64,000 nt of DNA from Lumbricus rubellus (taxonomy: Eukaryota > Annelida > Clitellata > Crassiclitellata > Lumbricidae), in the NCBI GenBank assembly GCA_945859605.1, contig OX243814.1:27608286-27672285 (forward strand), read 5' to 3'. A model generated the notes under the pieces. It had not been told where the DNA came from. It saw nothing but the letters and a program-made list of their open reading frames with translations, and ran no database searches. Positions 1 to 13,700 of this stretch are shown piece after piece. How positions within the stretch are numbered: the first letter of the stretch is position 1; every line of letters starts with the position of its first letter. The translations under genes and the position numbers were made by a program.

Positions 1-1299
1 TTTCATAGAAAAGCAGTCTGACATTTTTTGCGAGCGAACCCTTGAGAACACTCATTGATTTCCTGATCTAGTGAAATACGTTCTGTGACGTTCAAGATAT
101 GTTGGAAAATCACAATTGAAAGCGTAGAAAGGTTGATGATGCCTGTGCCGATATATAACTGCTTAAATCATTGATTTACTAACATAATCAACATTGAGAA
201 TATTCAGATCGCTGGAACGTTGTTCAGTATAGGCATAAATTATATAGGAGATGATCATGCTGTGGAGTATTATTCAATCTTTTTCGGCCGGAATAAATAA
301 TTTGATGCCAATGCAATATTGAAAAATGACAAAATTTCTACGGATTAACGATCCGAAGGAGTAATATGACCTATAATAATTATTATAAAGCAGTTATGTC
401 CAGTGTCCAGCTTTTTTGCGACCATATAGGCTGCAGAAGTAATTGCTCTTAAAGTGGAGAGCCATGCACTCAACTTTAAGCTCAAATGCAGCGGCAATTT
501 ATTGATAATAATTATCAACTGTATGGGCCTAGCCTATTTAAATTTGTCATGGAATGATTGTAATGTATAATGAATTATAATAATTGTATTATGTTTCACA
601 AGCTTTATAATAATTTTTATTAGACCCCATATAGGCCTCAATTGCAACATCGTTATCATTATTATTTCATTCCCATGACTTATGGCTAAATCTTTATATC
701 AGATCCTACAATGTACATGGCTTATGGCAAAATCTTTATCAGACTATTCGACCTATGGTAAAATCTTTATCAGGCCCATGGGACCTATGGCAAATTCTTT
801 ATCAGACGTTATCAATCTTTATCAGACTATCAGAGCTTATGACTGAGTCTATCAGACCCTAAAGGGCCTACGTCAAGGTTTTTTTATCAGACCCTACAGC
901 TACACGGCCTCTGGCAAAGTCTTTATAAGACCTTGTAGCGCCTATGACAAGAAAGATGATTTCGCAACCACAAAACTAATGCTATCACGCGCGATCGATA
1001 GGCCTATTGCATTCGAGCCATATTCAATCTATTTATTTTATTCTAAAAATTTGAGTGTAAGCATTATAGTTATCATGTACATAATTATGTTGCACCTCAA
1101 TATAATTCATGACAGATGTACCTTTTATTATAAATTTAGGCCTAGATCGTGGCTCATTTTAACGATGTGCTTTCAAGTTGCAACTAAATAAACTAAATAA
1201 ATAGGTGTGATTATACAAGCACATAATAATTATTAGCTAAAAACCTGAGTACAGTTCAGCATGGTTGACGCGATTATGCAGGTCTTTATACAATTATAT
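1..1299. other. AT-rich non-coding left flank with a degenerate minisatellite
   Basis: No coding exon recognised. It lies beyond the 3' end of the cystine-knot gene. From about 676 to 945 a degenerate tandem repeat recurs with the core CCTATGGCAAAATCTTTATC followed by AGAC. Confidence 0.5.
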
Positions 1300-1636
1300 C
1301 AGTGGTTCCCAACCTTTCTTTGCTGTAGCCTATTGCATTTTCGAAGTTTGAGGACCGGAGGACTTTTTCTTAGTTGAAGGACATTAGAGGGCCACAATGC
1401 TAAAAAATTTAACTAAAAGGATAGAAATTTTTTATAGTTGAATTCAAATAGAATATTTGATGCTATTTATAGACGTTAGAATGATATAATTTGTAATAGA
1501 AAATAATTATGTGTTCTTCTATCCTGTTCAAATTGCCATTTTTTTATATTTCTGTTAATGCTTTGAGGGTCGAGGGCCATATTTTGAGGCCTGGCGGGCC
1601 ACTTTTGGCCCGCGGGCCACGGGTTGGGAACCACTG
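1300..1636. mobile_element. hAT-type MITE, family CAGTGGTTCCC
   Basis: The ends are inverted repeats (CAGTGGTTCCCAACCTTT and CGGGTTGGGAACCACTG), flanked by a perfect 8-bp target duplication AATTATAT at 1292-1299 and 1637-1644. It is 337 bp with no ORF. A second copy with the same ends is at 57781-58146. Confidence 0.88.
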
Positions 1637-1777
1637 AATTATATATAATTTTATGCTGATACATACATGTTGCATGCTTCACCGGTTATTTACATGTACG
1701 ATTCACACGTGTGGTTACGCATCAGCGAATTAACCGTCAGCTGATGACTCTTAATGCCTTGGTCGTCGTTTTTCTTT

Positions 1778-4700
1778 TCATCTGAACCTCGACTGTTCAG
1801 CAACGGCACACTCGCATCCAATGCCAATTGGATAGGTGAAGGGAAGCCAGTCCTCGGCCACGACGTTCTGTCCGTTCTCAAGGACGAGGACACAGGAAGT
1901 GGAACTCTTGCGCAGCAGCGTCACGGACATCTCGGTCGGCATGCACCTGCCGTAGGCTGTGAACAGACACGAATAACATGAAAATGATGAAGAGCTCGCG
2001 GAGAGAAATGAGTCAGCTGAATAAGGAGTGCATAATTATATAAATGCAAAGAGGATGTGAGTATAGTAGAGATCGAGGCTCATTGTGTGCGCATGCAGTC
2101 ATACATACGCACATACATACTGTACACACTTGATCAACGCTTAAAATGTAAAAAAGAAGTGCCTGGACGCTCCTTAACTTTCCCGTCTGTGCTGGCGAAA
2201 TAAGTGGCAGAACGGCATTCAGATTTTAAAATAAGTGCATTTACGCCGTCCATGACCGTCCAGCCACACTTTAAGCACTGTACTTGATGCATATATATGT
2301 AGCCTATACATAAATACACACATAAGGTAGCACGGAGGATGCTGCTGTTAAGCATATTATTGCTCTGCAATTGTTAATGCCCATTTTGTAGGCTATAGCG
2401 CCTCTTCAAGAATACTACTTATAGCGAGCAGCTCCCATGAGTCCTATACGACTTACCGACGGTGCCCTCATAGAGGCAGCTGATGTCCTCCGTGTTGCAG
2501 ACGGCTCCGTAGAGAAGCGAAGGCCAGACGTATGATGGCGTCGACGTCGTCGTGGCACAGGCCGTGCACATCCTCAGGTACTCGAGACCATCGACTGTGG
2601 CCACTGGAGTCGTACGCGATATGCAGTAGTCAATCGTCGTTACAAAGCCTGTAGCAAGAGTAGTAGAGTGAGTGAGAGTTCTGGCTCAGTCTAGGAGCAA
2701 GAGTAGTAGAGTGAGTGAGAGTTCTGGCTCAGTCTAGGAGCAAGAGTAGTAGAGTGAGTGAGAGTTCTGGCTCAGTCTAGGAGCAAGAGTAGTAGAGTGA
2801 GTGAGAGTTCTGGCTCAGTCTAGGAGCAAGAGTAGTAGAGTGAGTGAGAGTTCTGGCTCAGTTTAAGTCAACGCCTAATTGATATGTCTATAGCAAAAGT
2901 AGTAGATGAAATGAGAGTTCTAGGCCTTCTGGCTCAATCAAGTTCGAACCTAATTAATATGCCTATTGCAAAGGTAAGATACTTTATTGGCCCCCGTAAT
3001 GGCATGCGCCGAACGTGTAATTGCAATGGGCACCTACTATGCAGTTGTGATTATAGCATTTGCTCAAGTTATCTTATACAGTACTCAGTAACAGTTTGAT
3101 AGGGTTTAAACTCGTACTCTCCTTGTTATCACCAGACCAGCAGTCTACTTATTCAACCGGCTACCGTGCCCCATAATGTCATCGTAATCACCATTAATTT
3201 ATTAATCCATTCATCCGTCTATCCATCCACAAACCTACATCCGCCCAGTTATCCATCGATGTATCCACCCATCCCTCTACCCAGCCATTCATACATACAC
3301 CCAGCCATCCAGTTTTCCATCCTGATATAATATTACCGTCGCTGGTGATCTGGATGTTTGTTTCGTTAATGCCGATGTCTTCTGGAAGAACGTAGGGGAG
3401 TTGCTGAGCGGCATCAGCAGCAGCTGGTCCAGCAGCAGGTGCTGATCTTCTGACGTTACGATTGGTCCTGAGCCGAGAGAGTATCTCCGACCTGGAAAGC
3501 GGTCGGTCGTTCTCACCTCCATCCATCTGCTGACGGACTCCACGGCTTACCCGTCTCAACTGTCAACGAACAGGGCAATAATTATTATAAGCCAATAAAA
3601 TTTAATAGAATGAAGGAACGAAGCGAAGAAGAGCGGTAGGCTATGGAGCGGAAGCAATGCGGAGGCATAGAGAGAAAGATGTACAGGCATACGAAGGAAG
3701 GGCGACTGTGAAATAGGAACAGAGTCTGTCGGCATGACAGATGCAAACTGACAGACTGACAGACATAATTGCTGAGGAAATTTACGGTAATTATAATCGT
3801 AAGCGAGGACCCAATGATGCCCAATCTTCAAATTTTCTAAAGTGCCACTCGAAAGCCAAGAGAAGGGCACCAGCTTATTCACGGTTTGAATCTTCGACAT
3901 TGCTCTATTATATTTCAGTGCAGACTACTATTATAATCGCCCCAGATGCTGGATAGTATTCCTCCTGCCCTGCGAGCGGCTGACTCAGTTGACTGCTTCA
4001 AATCTAGACTATGAACTTATTTATTTTGCAAGGCATATCCTGCTGTTAGTATAGGGTAGTAGGCTACTTGTAGGCTATGTGCGGCGCCCTTGTAGCGCCA
4101 TGGCTGTGTTACAGCGCCATAGAAATCGTCATTATTATTACCATGGGCGGAGTTTATCAGGGGCTAGTGAGGGGCCTGGGCTGAGCCCCCAAGAAGACCA
4201 AGATTCAGCTTTTTTAAGGTAACTTTTCCCGGGCTTAGCAAAACTGCCAGATGGAGGAGACTACAGCTAGGTCTAAGACAGCGTTAAATCCGAAAATTGA
4301 ACAAAAAAATAAAATAATTATGGCAACGGTTGCAACCTAGACCTACCACATGATTATAATATTATTGGTCAATTATGTAATTATATATTTTATAATATAT
4401 TTTGTATAACCAACTCAGCTATTCTTTCATGTAAGGTTTTGAGTTTTGCACCAGCGATTGATGAAGTCATTTGCCAATAATAAATTAGGCTATAAAAATC
4501 ATATTCAACCACCAGTTGCAGTCTGCTATGTATATTATATATTTTTTATATATTTATGTACATATAATAGATGTATCCATCTACGCTCTTTTATGTCAAG
4601 TGTATTATACTTGGTGGTTGTTAGGTTGTGTTGTCATAAGCAAAGCGACGATTAATTAGGAGCTTAACTGATCATCGTCATGAGAAACCACAGTAATTCT

Positions 4701-7700
4701 GATGCAGCTATAAGTCATTGCGTTCGTCCGTTAAACTTGAATTGTATTGAACAATCTTTTATCTGTCTTTTTGAGATTATAGCTTTGGCATTGATCTACG
4801 CTGCCTTCAACGCTCAAACACGATAAGCATGATTAATGCGTATGATTAGGCCTAATTACCATGTAGGCCTACTGTGCCTATGCACCTACATTAAATTAAT
4901 CCTTGAAGTCATGTCTAGCAGCATCATAAATTACTGTGGTCAGATTGAAGCAAAGGCAATCTTCACAGTGGGAGAGAAGTCCTTTGAAACAGGGCTGTTT
5001 TAAAGAATTTTAGAACTGCACAACTCTTCCTTTCCCATCCTCCATGGTAAATTACTTCCAATCGGAGGACAATAACCTTTTTGCTAGCTTTAACTACAGA
5101 AGTGCTTCTACAACTGCATACATCCATTTAGAACTGCACATTTTGTGTGCAATTGCACGTTAAAAAGCCCTTCTTTGAAATAGGCAACTCGAGGTATAAA
5201 ACAGGTATAGGGCCCTACACGAAGGATGCTGGTGAGAAATTCACCTGCATCTTTCCACACGAACCTGTCACGCTGCGGGCGCTTCTAAATAATTCATACA
5301 TACATACATATATAGGGCCTACATGCAATGTTATGATGCGCATGTAGATTATTACGATGCGATCGTCAATTATCATTAATATTAACTTATTAACTGAGAT
5401 GTCGTTATGCCGATTTGTGCGCGTCAATCTCGAGATAAACGCGGTCTGATTGTGATTGTTTAAGGACGTCTGTTTCCTGCATGCGCATGTTAAGTGGCTG
5501 ACACAGCAATTCATTAATTACGACCACACACACAGAAGCAGAGGCCTACATGTAGCTCAAACATTCAAACACACTACAGCAATGCCTCACACTGCCTCAC
5601 CGTTATTTGTTGTTGACCTCGCCGTTGTTGGTGCATAACATATACTCAGGTCGTATGCTCAGCCTCCGAGAATATCACAGCCAAGGCCGTAGCTAGGGGG
5701 TGTTTTGGGTGTTTGAACACCCCCCTCAAATGGAAAATGTAAAAAATAATATAACGCATTTACTAGCACCTGATGTAAAAACCATGAAATAAAACCATGA
5801 AACACCCCCACACCCCAAATGAAAAATGTAAAAATAATAATAGAATGCATTCACTAGGCCTACCACATAATAAAAAAACCTGAAATTAGGCGGAAAATGG
5901 TAAGAAAGTCGTTTACCGACGACTAAAAAAGGTCTTCAGAAATTTTGACGAAAAAAATAAGGTCGTCAGAAATTTTTCTCCGATGAAACACCCCCCCCCC
6001 CAATCAAATTCTGGATGCGGCCTTGATCACAGCAACGCTGTCATGGACCTGGAACATGCACTATTATATCAACAAAACATTTCCATAGCGATGATAGCGC
6101 CACCATGAATATCAAGACCATTCAGAGGCGCTCCTTGCGCTAGCACATATATCATAATTGCAGCCTCTATTATTTATGACCTTAAAAATAGGTAAACCGG
6201 CTAGCAAAAGAATGCATAATATTAAGTTGACCGCTGGCTTGCGAAAGAATGCGCATTGAGCTGAAAACTTGATGTGCATTTCTTTTTACTATAATATTAT
6301 AGCCGGTTTTATCCTAGTTTTTAACGTCATAATTAATTATCGGCTGTAACTATGATACATGTGCTAGGATACATACATACACGTATATATACATAGTTTA
6401 CATACATATTACACGCATACATACACGCATACATACACACACATACGTACATACATACATGCATACATACATACATACATACATACATACATACATACAT
6501 ACATACATACATACATACATACATACATACATACACACATGCATACATACATACATACACACATCCATACAATACATACATACATACATACACGTTTACA
6601 TACATAGGCTACATACATGCATACATTTACATACCGTCGTCGGTTGAAGAATATCAGCGAAATCCGGCATTTCCTTCTGAGACGGCGACATGAGCGACGG
6701 CAGGAAGTTGAATCCGCGCATGCGCATCAGTCGTTTCTTGTCTTCGTCGTTGAGTTGGATGTGTCGAGGGGGCGTGCCTCCGTTCTGCGCCGTCAGCTTC
6801 GTTTCCAGCTGTTCGCAAGGTACACTCTCGTTGGTGATGACACGGACTGCCTGCCGCTTCCATCGCGAACCACGACTCAGTAGACTGTCTACTGGCAGGC
6901 ATCCTGAAAACAGAAGTGCATGTGCCTACTATAGACGTTTGATGTATAAAAATGGTGGGATCTATGCACTCTCGCACCCGTAGACGGCTTTTTTAACGTG
7001 CAGTTGTACACAAAATGTGCAGTTCTAAATGGATTTGTGCAGTTGTAGAAGTACTTCTCTACAGTTAAAACTAGCAAAAGACGTCATTGTCATCCGATTG
7101 AAAGTAATTTACCATGGAGGATGGGAATGAAAAGAAGGGGTTGTGCAGTTCTAAAAATTCCTTTAGAACAGCCCTGCCCGTAGATCCTATCCAGAGGCTC
7201 ATGCACGGTTCCTGTGCCATGGTGTAAGCATAAGTGCATAACAGATGATCATTGTAGCATTGACTTGGGAAAATAGTAGCCTACATGTACATTGTACAAG
7301 GAAGTTGGTCGATTCAACGGCTTAAAAAGGTCATCAGCTATTTTGACAGGGAAATTTGGTATATTTTAAAAACATTTCGACCAAAATGTCTAAAAAGTCA
7401 GCAGTTTTTTCGGCCGAAGAGCAACGAAAATTTTTCCGACCCAACGTCTGAAACTTCCCCCCCCCCCTCCGAAAAGTGCTGTATCCGTCCCTGCCCCGAC
7501 CTCGTGACTCTGACTCTAACGACGTTGTAATTAGTGGTATATACATTAATATAGCGTCTGAACGACGCCGACATAATTATTTAATTCTTTTAACGGCCGC
7601 AACGCGATAGGACCTAGATTAGCCTACTATAGGCTCCCTTTATAAAGAGGTCGTTGCCCCAGGAAACGATGAGAAATTTGTTACCACCTCGACTTTCTAG

Positions 7701-10700
7701 ACCACTGTAGCAACTAGCCTATACTCGATCTTTTAGCCTGTATGCTCTGTTCTGTTGCTCATAGGCTAACTGAATGAAAATAGTGTGGGATAACTTAATT
7801 GCTTCCAATGTTCTACAACACTCGTCGCATGATTGTCAACAACAATAATTTCATCAGCAAGACAACTATTAAAGTTCATGCGAAAGGATGTTCAAATTAT
7901 CCTGGTTATCTTAGCATCATAAAATCCACATGTTTGCACCTAAAGGCCTAAATATATAGGCCTATGCCATGAACGCGGCATGCGACCTAGGCCTACGATG
8001 CAGTAAAATTGCATGGAATTGATATACGGTAATCGACAATCCCTTAGATTTTTTAATTTCTTTATATCGTGAAGACAGCCTAAGGCTTCCGCGGATTCCA
8101 ACCAAAAATCCTGTCCCCGTAATTATTGCCCACGCCTCCATATCAACATTTCTTGCAATTCTCATTATAAAAGCCTACTTCAATTGTTATGAATACATAG
8201 TCTTATGCCTACTTTGAAGAAAGTATAGGTAAGATGTCGGGAGCAAGGGCAAGGGGAAGACCGAGGATGGGATGGATCGCTAATGTCATCAGTCATCACG
8301 TGGATGGAACTATACCATTCGCGCGGATACTGAAGGAGTCGGAGGACAGGAGAAAGTGGCGAAGGTGTGTCCATGAAGCGACCAACCCTCGAATCGAGGA
8401 AGGTTACAGACAAGACAATAGGCTAGTCCCATGGGCGCCCGCAGCATAGGTCAAGGGGGGTCGCGTGACCCCCCCTGGAAAGCATGACAAAAATTAGCAA
8501 TAACACTTTCTGGGCAAATGTTAGTTAGGCCATTGCAAAAATGTATGGGAGAAAAATATTTTTAAAAATTGCACGGTGCCCCCCCTCCTATGTTGTTTCT
8601 AATGACAAAATATGAGTGCATACCAAATTTTAGGTCATTTCGTGGTGTTTTGACCCCCGCCCACCGCGATCAACTGATTTAGTTGATAAATCATTGTTTT
8701 CCTACACTATAATCATGACGAAAGTGTTTGCAATAGGCTATAAAGACAGTTTAGGCCTATTATACAGAGAAGACAAACTACATATAATTATTGTAGTTTG
8801 GTAATAGTGTACACTTTTTATGTCATATCACTTTACTGGATTAAAAGTTTTATGGAGGAGTAGGTTAATTTCTTTAATGTCTCTGTTGGAAAGTTGGGAA
8901 TTTCGTTGCGTTGATAATCGACCATTTTCAATAAAACAGTTTTTGTGTTTCATCATTGGCAACACTAGTTCAGAAGTCTTGGATAAGTTTCCCAGCCCAT
9001 TCCGACAGATCTTTCACCACTTTGACATGCCGCACACAGGCGGTGGATACAGAAATTTTTGAGGAGGCCAACATTTTTGACCTTAGGTCTGAAAAAGTTT
9101 CGTTGATCTTTTACGTCTTTCGGTCGACTTTCGCCTCTGTCCGCTCCATTGATAAAAAACTTCTTGACACCTGATGGGGGGGGGGCACGTCCTATGGACA
9201 TTTCTGAATTCTGATGGGGGCATGGCCGGATTGGCCCAGAATCCGCCCCTGGCCGCACATATGTCTCAGTTTCTCGGTAATTGGATCATTATGCCATTCA
9301 CTAACAGATTTTCCTAACCAGTCGGCGCCAATTCCCATGCTGTGAAGCAAGAACCAGGATTTAGGCCCAATAAGGGATGATAGCTTTTTTAATTGTGACT
9401 CAGCAGAGGAAAAGTTGGATGGCCCCTTTCAAACTCTCTAGGTACTCTAGGAATTCGGAGCAATGTTCGAGCAATCTGCTGTCATTCTGAATAGGAAAGT
9501 CTGTTTCAAAGTAGAGAGAACACATCACATTCTTCTGTTAATAGGTATCAGAAGTGCTTTTCCATGGCTTTTATGTCTGCATTTGTAACTTGTGGATCAT
9601 GCTTGCAGTACTTGTTCAAGTCATGCCATAGCTTGAGATCATTATACGCTGCATTGGCCCCAATGGATGAAGAGAGGCAGTTTCCAACGTACAATAGGCA
9701 CTTTTCTATCATATTTTCTGAGTACTGGGCTGTTTGGTGTGGATGAAATTGGAAGAACTACTTCCTGAGGTAGTACTTCTTCCATATTTTCACTCCTTGC
9801 TGCCATGGTTAGTTGATTACAACCTAATAAAGGTAATGCAAAAAGTTTACAATTTGCTACCATGTTGTCAATGTCCGTTTGGAACATAAAACTACTGTTG
9901 AGGTGGGCGGGGGTCAAAACATGGCCTACAGACCTGAAAATTTGCAGGCAATTATGTTTCAGTAATAGAAACAATATGGCAGGGGGGCACAAGTAACATT
10001 CTAAAAAAATTTTTTTGCAATGGCCTAATGTTAGTGGTTAAACGGGACGGCTTGCCCAACAGTCATTGTGTTCTTTTACTTCACCAACTTTTGGGGTATA
10101 TCTTGTGGTTATCTCTACATATTGGGTACTACTTTAACCCGTTACTCAGTCATAATTATGTATATTATTGTATAATAGGCCTGCATAGAGTCAGACGTCA
10201 GAGGAACAGTCTTTCAACCACTCAGGTCATGAGGGTACGGTAATCGGATATGCTGACTATAACTAGCCGTAGACTCGTAGAGGTTGCCGTCAAACCCCAT
10301 TTGTAAGATTGATGGCACCCTAATTGTCTTCCTGTGATGCAGGTCAATGGTCAATCTGCCAGTCTAATGCAGCCTAGCATCTTGTACCCATATGCTCTCC
10401 TTTATCAGCATGCACAAGGAAGATGTATCTCATCAAACTGCCCTCCCGCACACATTCTCATAGGACACAAGAGTTTACCAAGATTACTCCACTAACTTAT
10501 AAATGTTTGCCAGCTTACAATAGGCCAGCTGTAGACAATTCAATCAGAAGTAACTTCTGCAATAAGCTTATTTAGCAAGCTGAAGAGCCTGATTTATGCC
10601 TGAAGATGACAGAATTAATTTTTAAAGGCATATAATGTCTCATTACAACTTTACAAGATCTTCTAGATCTGCATGGTCAGGTTGAGCTTTGAAACTATAG

Positions 10701-13700
10701 TCTTGTTTTTAAAACTGCCATCAAAATATTTGCAGAAAAATGACATGGAATGCTCTTTTGTTAGGCCTACAGTCATTCTATTGTGCTATAAATGCAAGTA
10801 CAAAATACTTTGCTAGTATTTAAAATTGTATCTCAAATACTATAGCATTTAAAATAATTACCATAGCCTAACTGAATCAAATATATGGTAAGAAATATAT
10901 AAGAACAAGAAGAAAACATAATATTTGATCAATCAACACAGGTTCTTGCTCATGTAGACTAAATACAAAATTACAAGCTGACGAAGTTTTGCCCCTGAAA
11001 TTTTCTGCACCCTGGAAATAAAGAAATGACGTCCTTGCATGGTACTGTTAGTCTATTATAGTTAGTACAGTAGGGGTGTCCACACATGCATGGGGAAAAA
11101 ATGTTTGGCTTTGATTGGATTGCACATAGTAAAATTTTGTGTTTTTTGCAATATTATATCATTTTCCAAAAAAAATTCATCTACAAAGTAACTTTTAGAT
11201 AGTGCTCATTGAGGTCAAAGTTCTCGTTGCCCTACTTTTGGACAATACGTCTTGGTGCTTTGACATTACAGTCATAGGTAGCATCTTATAAAGGTGCTGA
11301 ACTGATTTATGTGTTCAATATCTAACTGCAGCAGTAATATATTATCCTTGAATAATTGGACAGTTGCTTTAGAACATTTGCTTTAAGAATCCTAAAGCTA
11401 TGGCAGGCATGGAGCAGAGTAGCCTACGTTCTTTGTACATTTAATATAATCATAACAAACTGCACAAATTTTGATCTTTCTTTTCAAACTGCCTAAATCC
11501 ACCATGAGACTCTATTAATTAAATGTTAAAAGATTAATTTCAAAGTGCATAAAATTTATTTTTGACAAGTTATTTTTAGCATTTTTATGCTAATAATTAT
11601 GATATGCAGTAACTCTCTTGTAATAAAGACATTGTCATGCAATAGCATAACTGTGTGATACTGATGCATATTATTATTAGTATTGCCCAGTTTGTTCATT
11701 ACCAGTACTATTTCTACTTGCAGATTCAATATTCAGTCTGTTGTTTCTGTATTTAATATTCTCTTCTTCTTCTTTCCCTTCAGATTTGATTCTGATTTGC
11801 ATCGGGGTAGAGAGTGAATATTTAATATTCTATGCCTCTATAGAGTGCCATATAGGCCTATGCTTAATTGGCATCACTTTCATTTCTAATTCGGATTGCT
11901 AAAATGACAACCTACTCAATATGCACTAAAACTTCAATTTTGTTAGTTGGTAAAACTGAGTCATCTGCTACCGGTTGGCAATGATCTCCCAACTCACAAA
12001 AGTGTGCTGAGAAACTTTTCCACTCCCACAAACTTTAAAAACGCTATACATGAAAGTACAAAACTGACATAATTGGCTGTGATGCAAAGATGGAATCGAG
12101 CACGAATGCCAACCAACTATCAGCCACATGTAGCTTCAGAAATGAAGGCATTGCATGATAAATATGACTTGACCAAGAAAAATAAAGCATGAGCTTCTGA
12201 TTTGCATCGGGGTACAGAGTGGATTTACTGTGAAACTAGATAAACTCTTTGACATTTTGTAAAGTGATGTGGACTATCTGGTCACAAATGATGAACATAA
12301 GCTTTTCCTGGATAAGGAGCTTTCAAAGCAAGAACAAAGGCAGCAGTGCAGATAAATATACCAAACATACAGAAAGATTGTGAAGAACCAAGGAAATTGT
12401 GTATGGCACAGCACCAAGTCAAAAGACTCGAAATAATTACAGGGAGTGTGAATATTGTGATGCAGAGTCTGATTATGAAGTAGAAATTTCTAAATATCAT
12501 AAGAAGCACATGTTTGACCCAGAGGACAGTTCCACTACACTGAGTCTAAAAGTGACAGTAGGTGTCCAGTGTCCTAGATGCATTACACAATAAATGCTGT
12601 CATCATAAGACGTTTCAATGACTACATAAACATTTCAGACAAACAAATTCATCATATTGGATCAAACAGTGCTCTGACATAAACAGGATGGTGTCAAAAG
12701 CTGCAATGAAGAAAATAAGGAACCAACTGTGCTATCTTGGACCAAAGTTGTGGAACTATCACTGTTTTCTGCTAAGGTTTTCAGTGAAGAGGAAAGTCAA
12801 TGGCTTAATCATGATCCGAAGTGGAAGTGATTGGAGCAACGTGCAAGCAGTTGGAGAACAAGGCATTGCATGAACTGGTTACCTCCTCTTCAAATGCTTC
12901 TTTGTATTGACATCTCTTGGAATAGATACAGACAATTTGTCAATCAACGATCCAGAATTCCAGATGTGTTGCTAACTAATGGTATAGTTCTCATCAAGTC
13001 ACTGAAAGTTGTTAATGATTGAGCAGAGAGCTCAGTGGTTTTGATGAGCACATTTAACCAAACAATAAAAAAAATCAGAGCAAGAAATGCAAAAAGGTAA
13101 TACAGATTGTTGAAGACTAAAGGAAGTGAGTAACAGATGCTAGCAAGAGGACATTAAAGTCTTACAGTCCTCAGTAGCTAAATAATAAGATATCACAGCA
13201 TTCATGGACTTGATTCGAAAATCAATATGGAAGCAGTGAGGCCCTAATTGCTTATTTAGTCATGTGACACTTGTAATTGAAGGTTAAGACCATCTGAATC
13301 CCATATGATTCAAACAATAATTTGATCTCTGACAATTTTATTTATTTGTTCACAGCTGCAGTTCGCTATTGCATTGCATTCGTGAGATTTTTACTGATTG
13401 AAACTTCAACCTCAATGAGCACTACCCAAATATTGAGATAGAGATTTGAAATTTTGCATGAAATTTTATTTAGGTAAAAGTAACAATATTCTAGGGTGTG
13501 CAAAGTTAAATTCCACAAAAATTTATTTTGGACACCCCTATAGTACAGTTAGTGTTATTGATTTTTTTCTATGAATAGGTCTAATTAATATACATGAATA
13601 ATATATGCCATAGCCTATATCAAAGTCGAAAACTGTTTAAAGACTCTTCGTTTTGTTATAAAAGGCTCATAAACATTATATTACGTTACATTGAGATAAT

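Noticed and set aside
1778..1956. IL-17 as the first-choice identity
   Set aside because: GCxC and V-L-R fit IL-17, but C-x6-C spacing and the W-x-P-x-x-Y-P-I end fit noggin better; kept as an alternative.
6333..6647. Long Met-Tyr-Val-Cys and His-Thr-Tyr-Ile frames
   Set aside because: Translations of a (CATA)n microsatellite in several frames.
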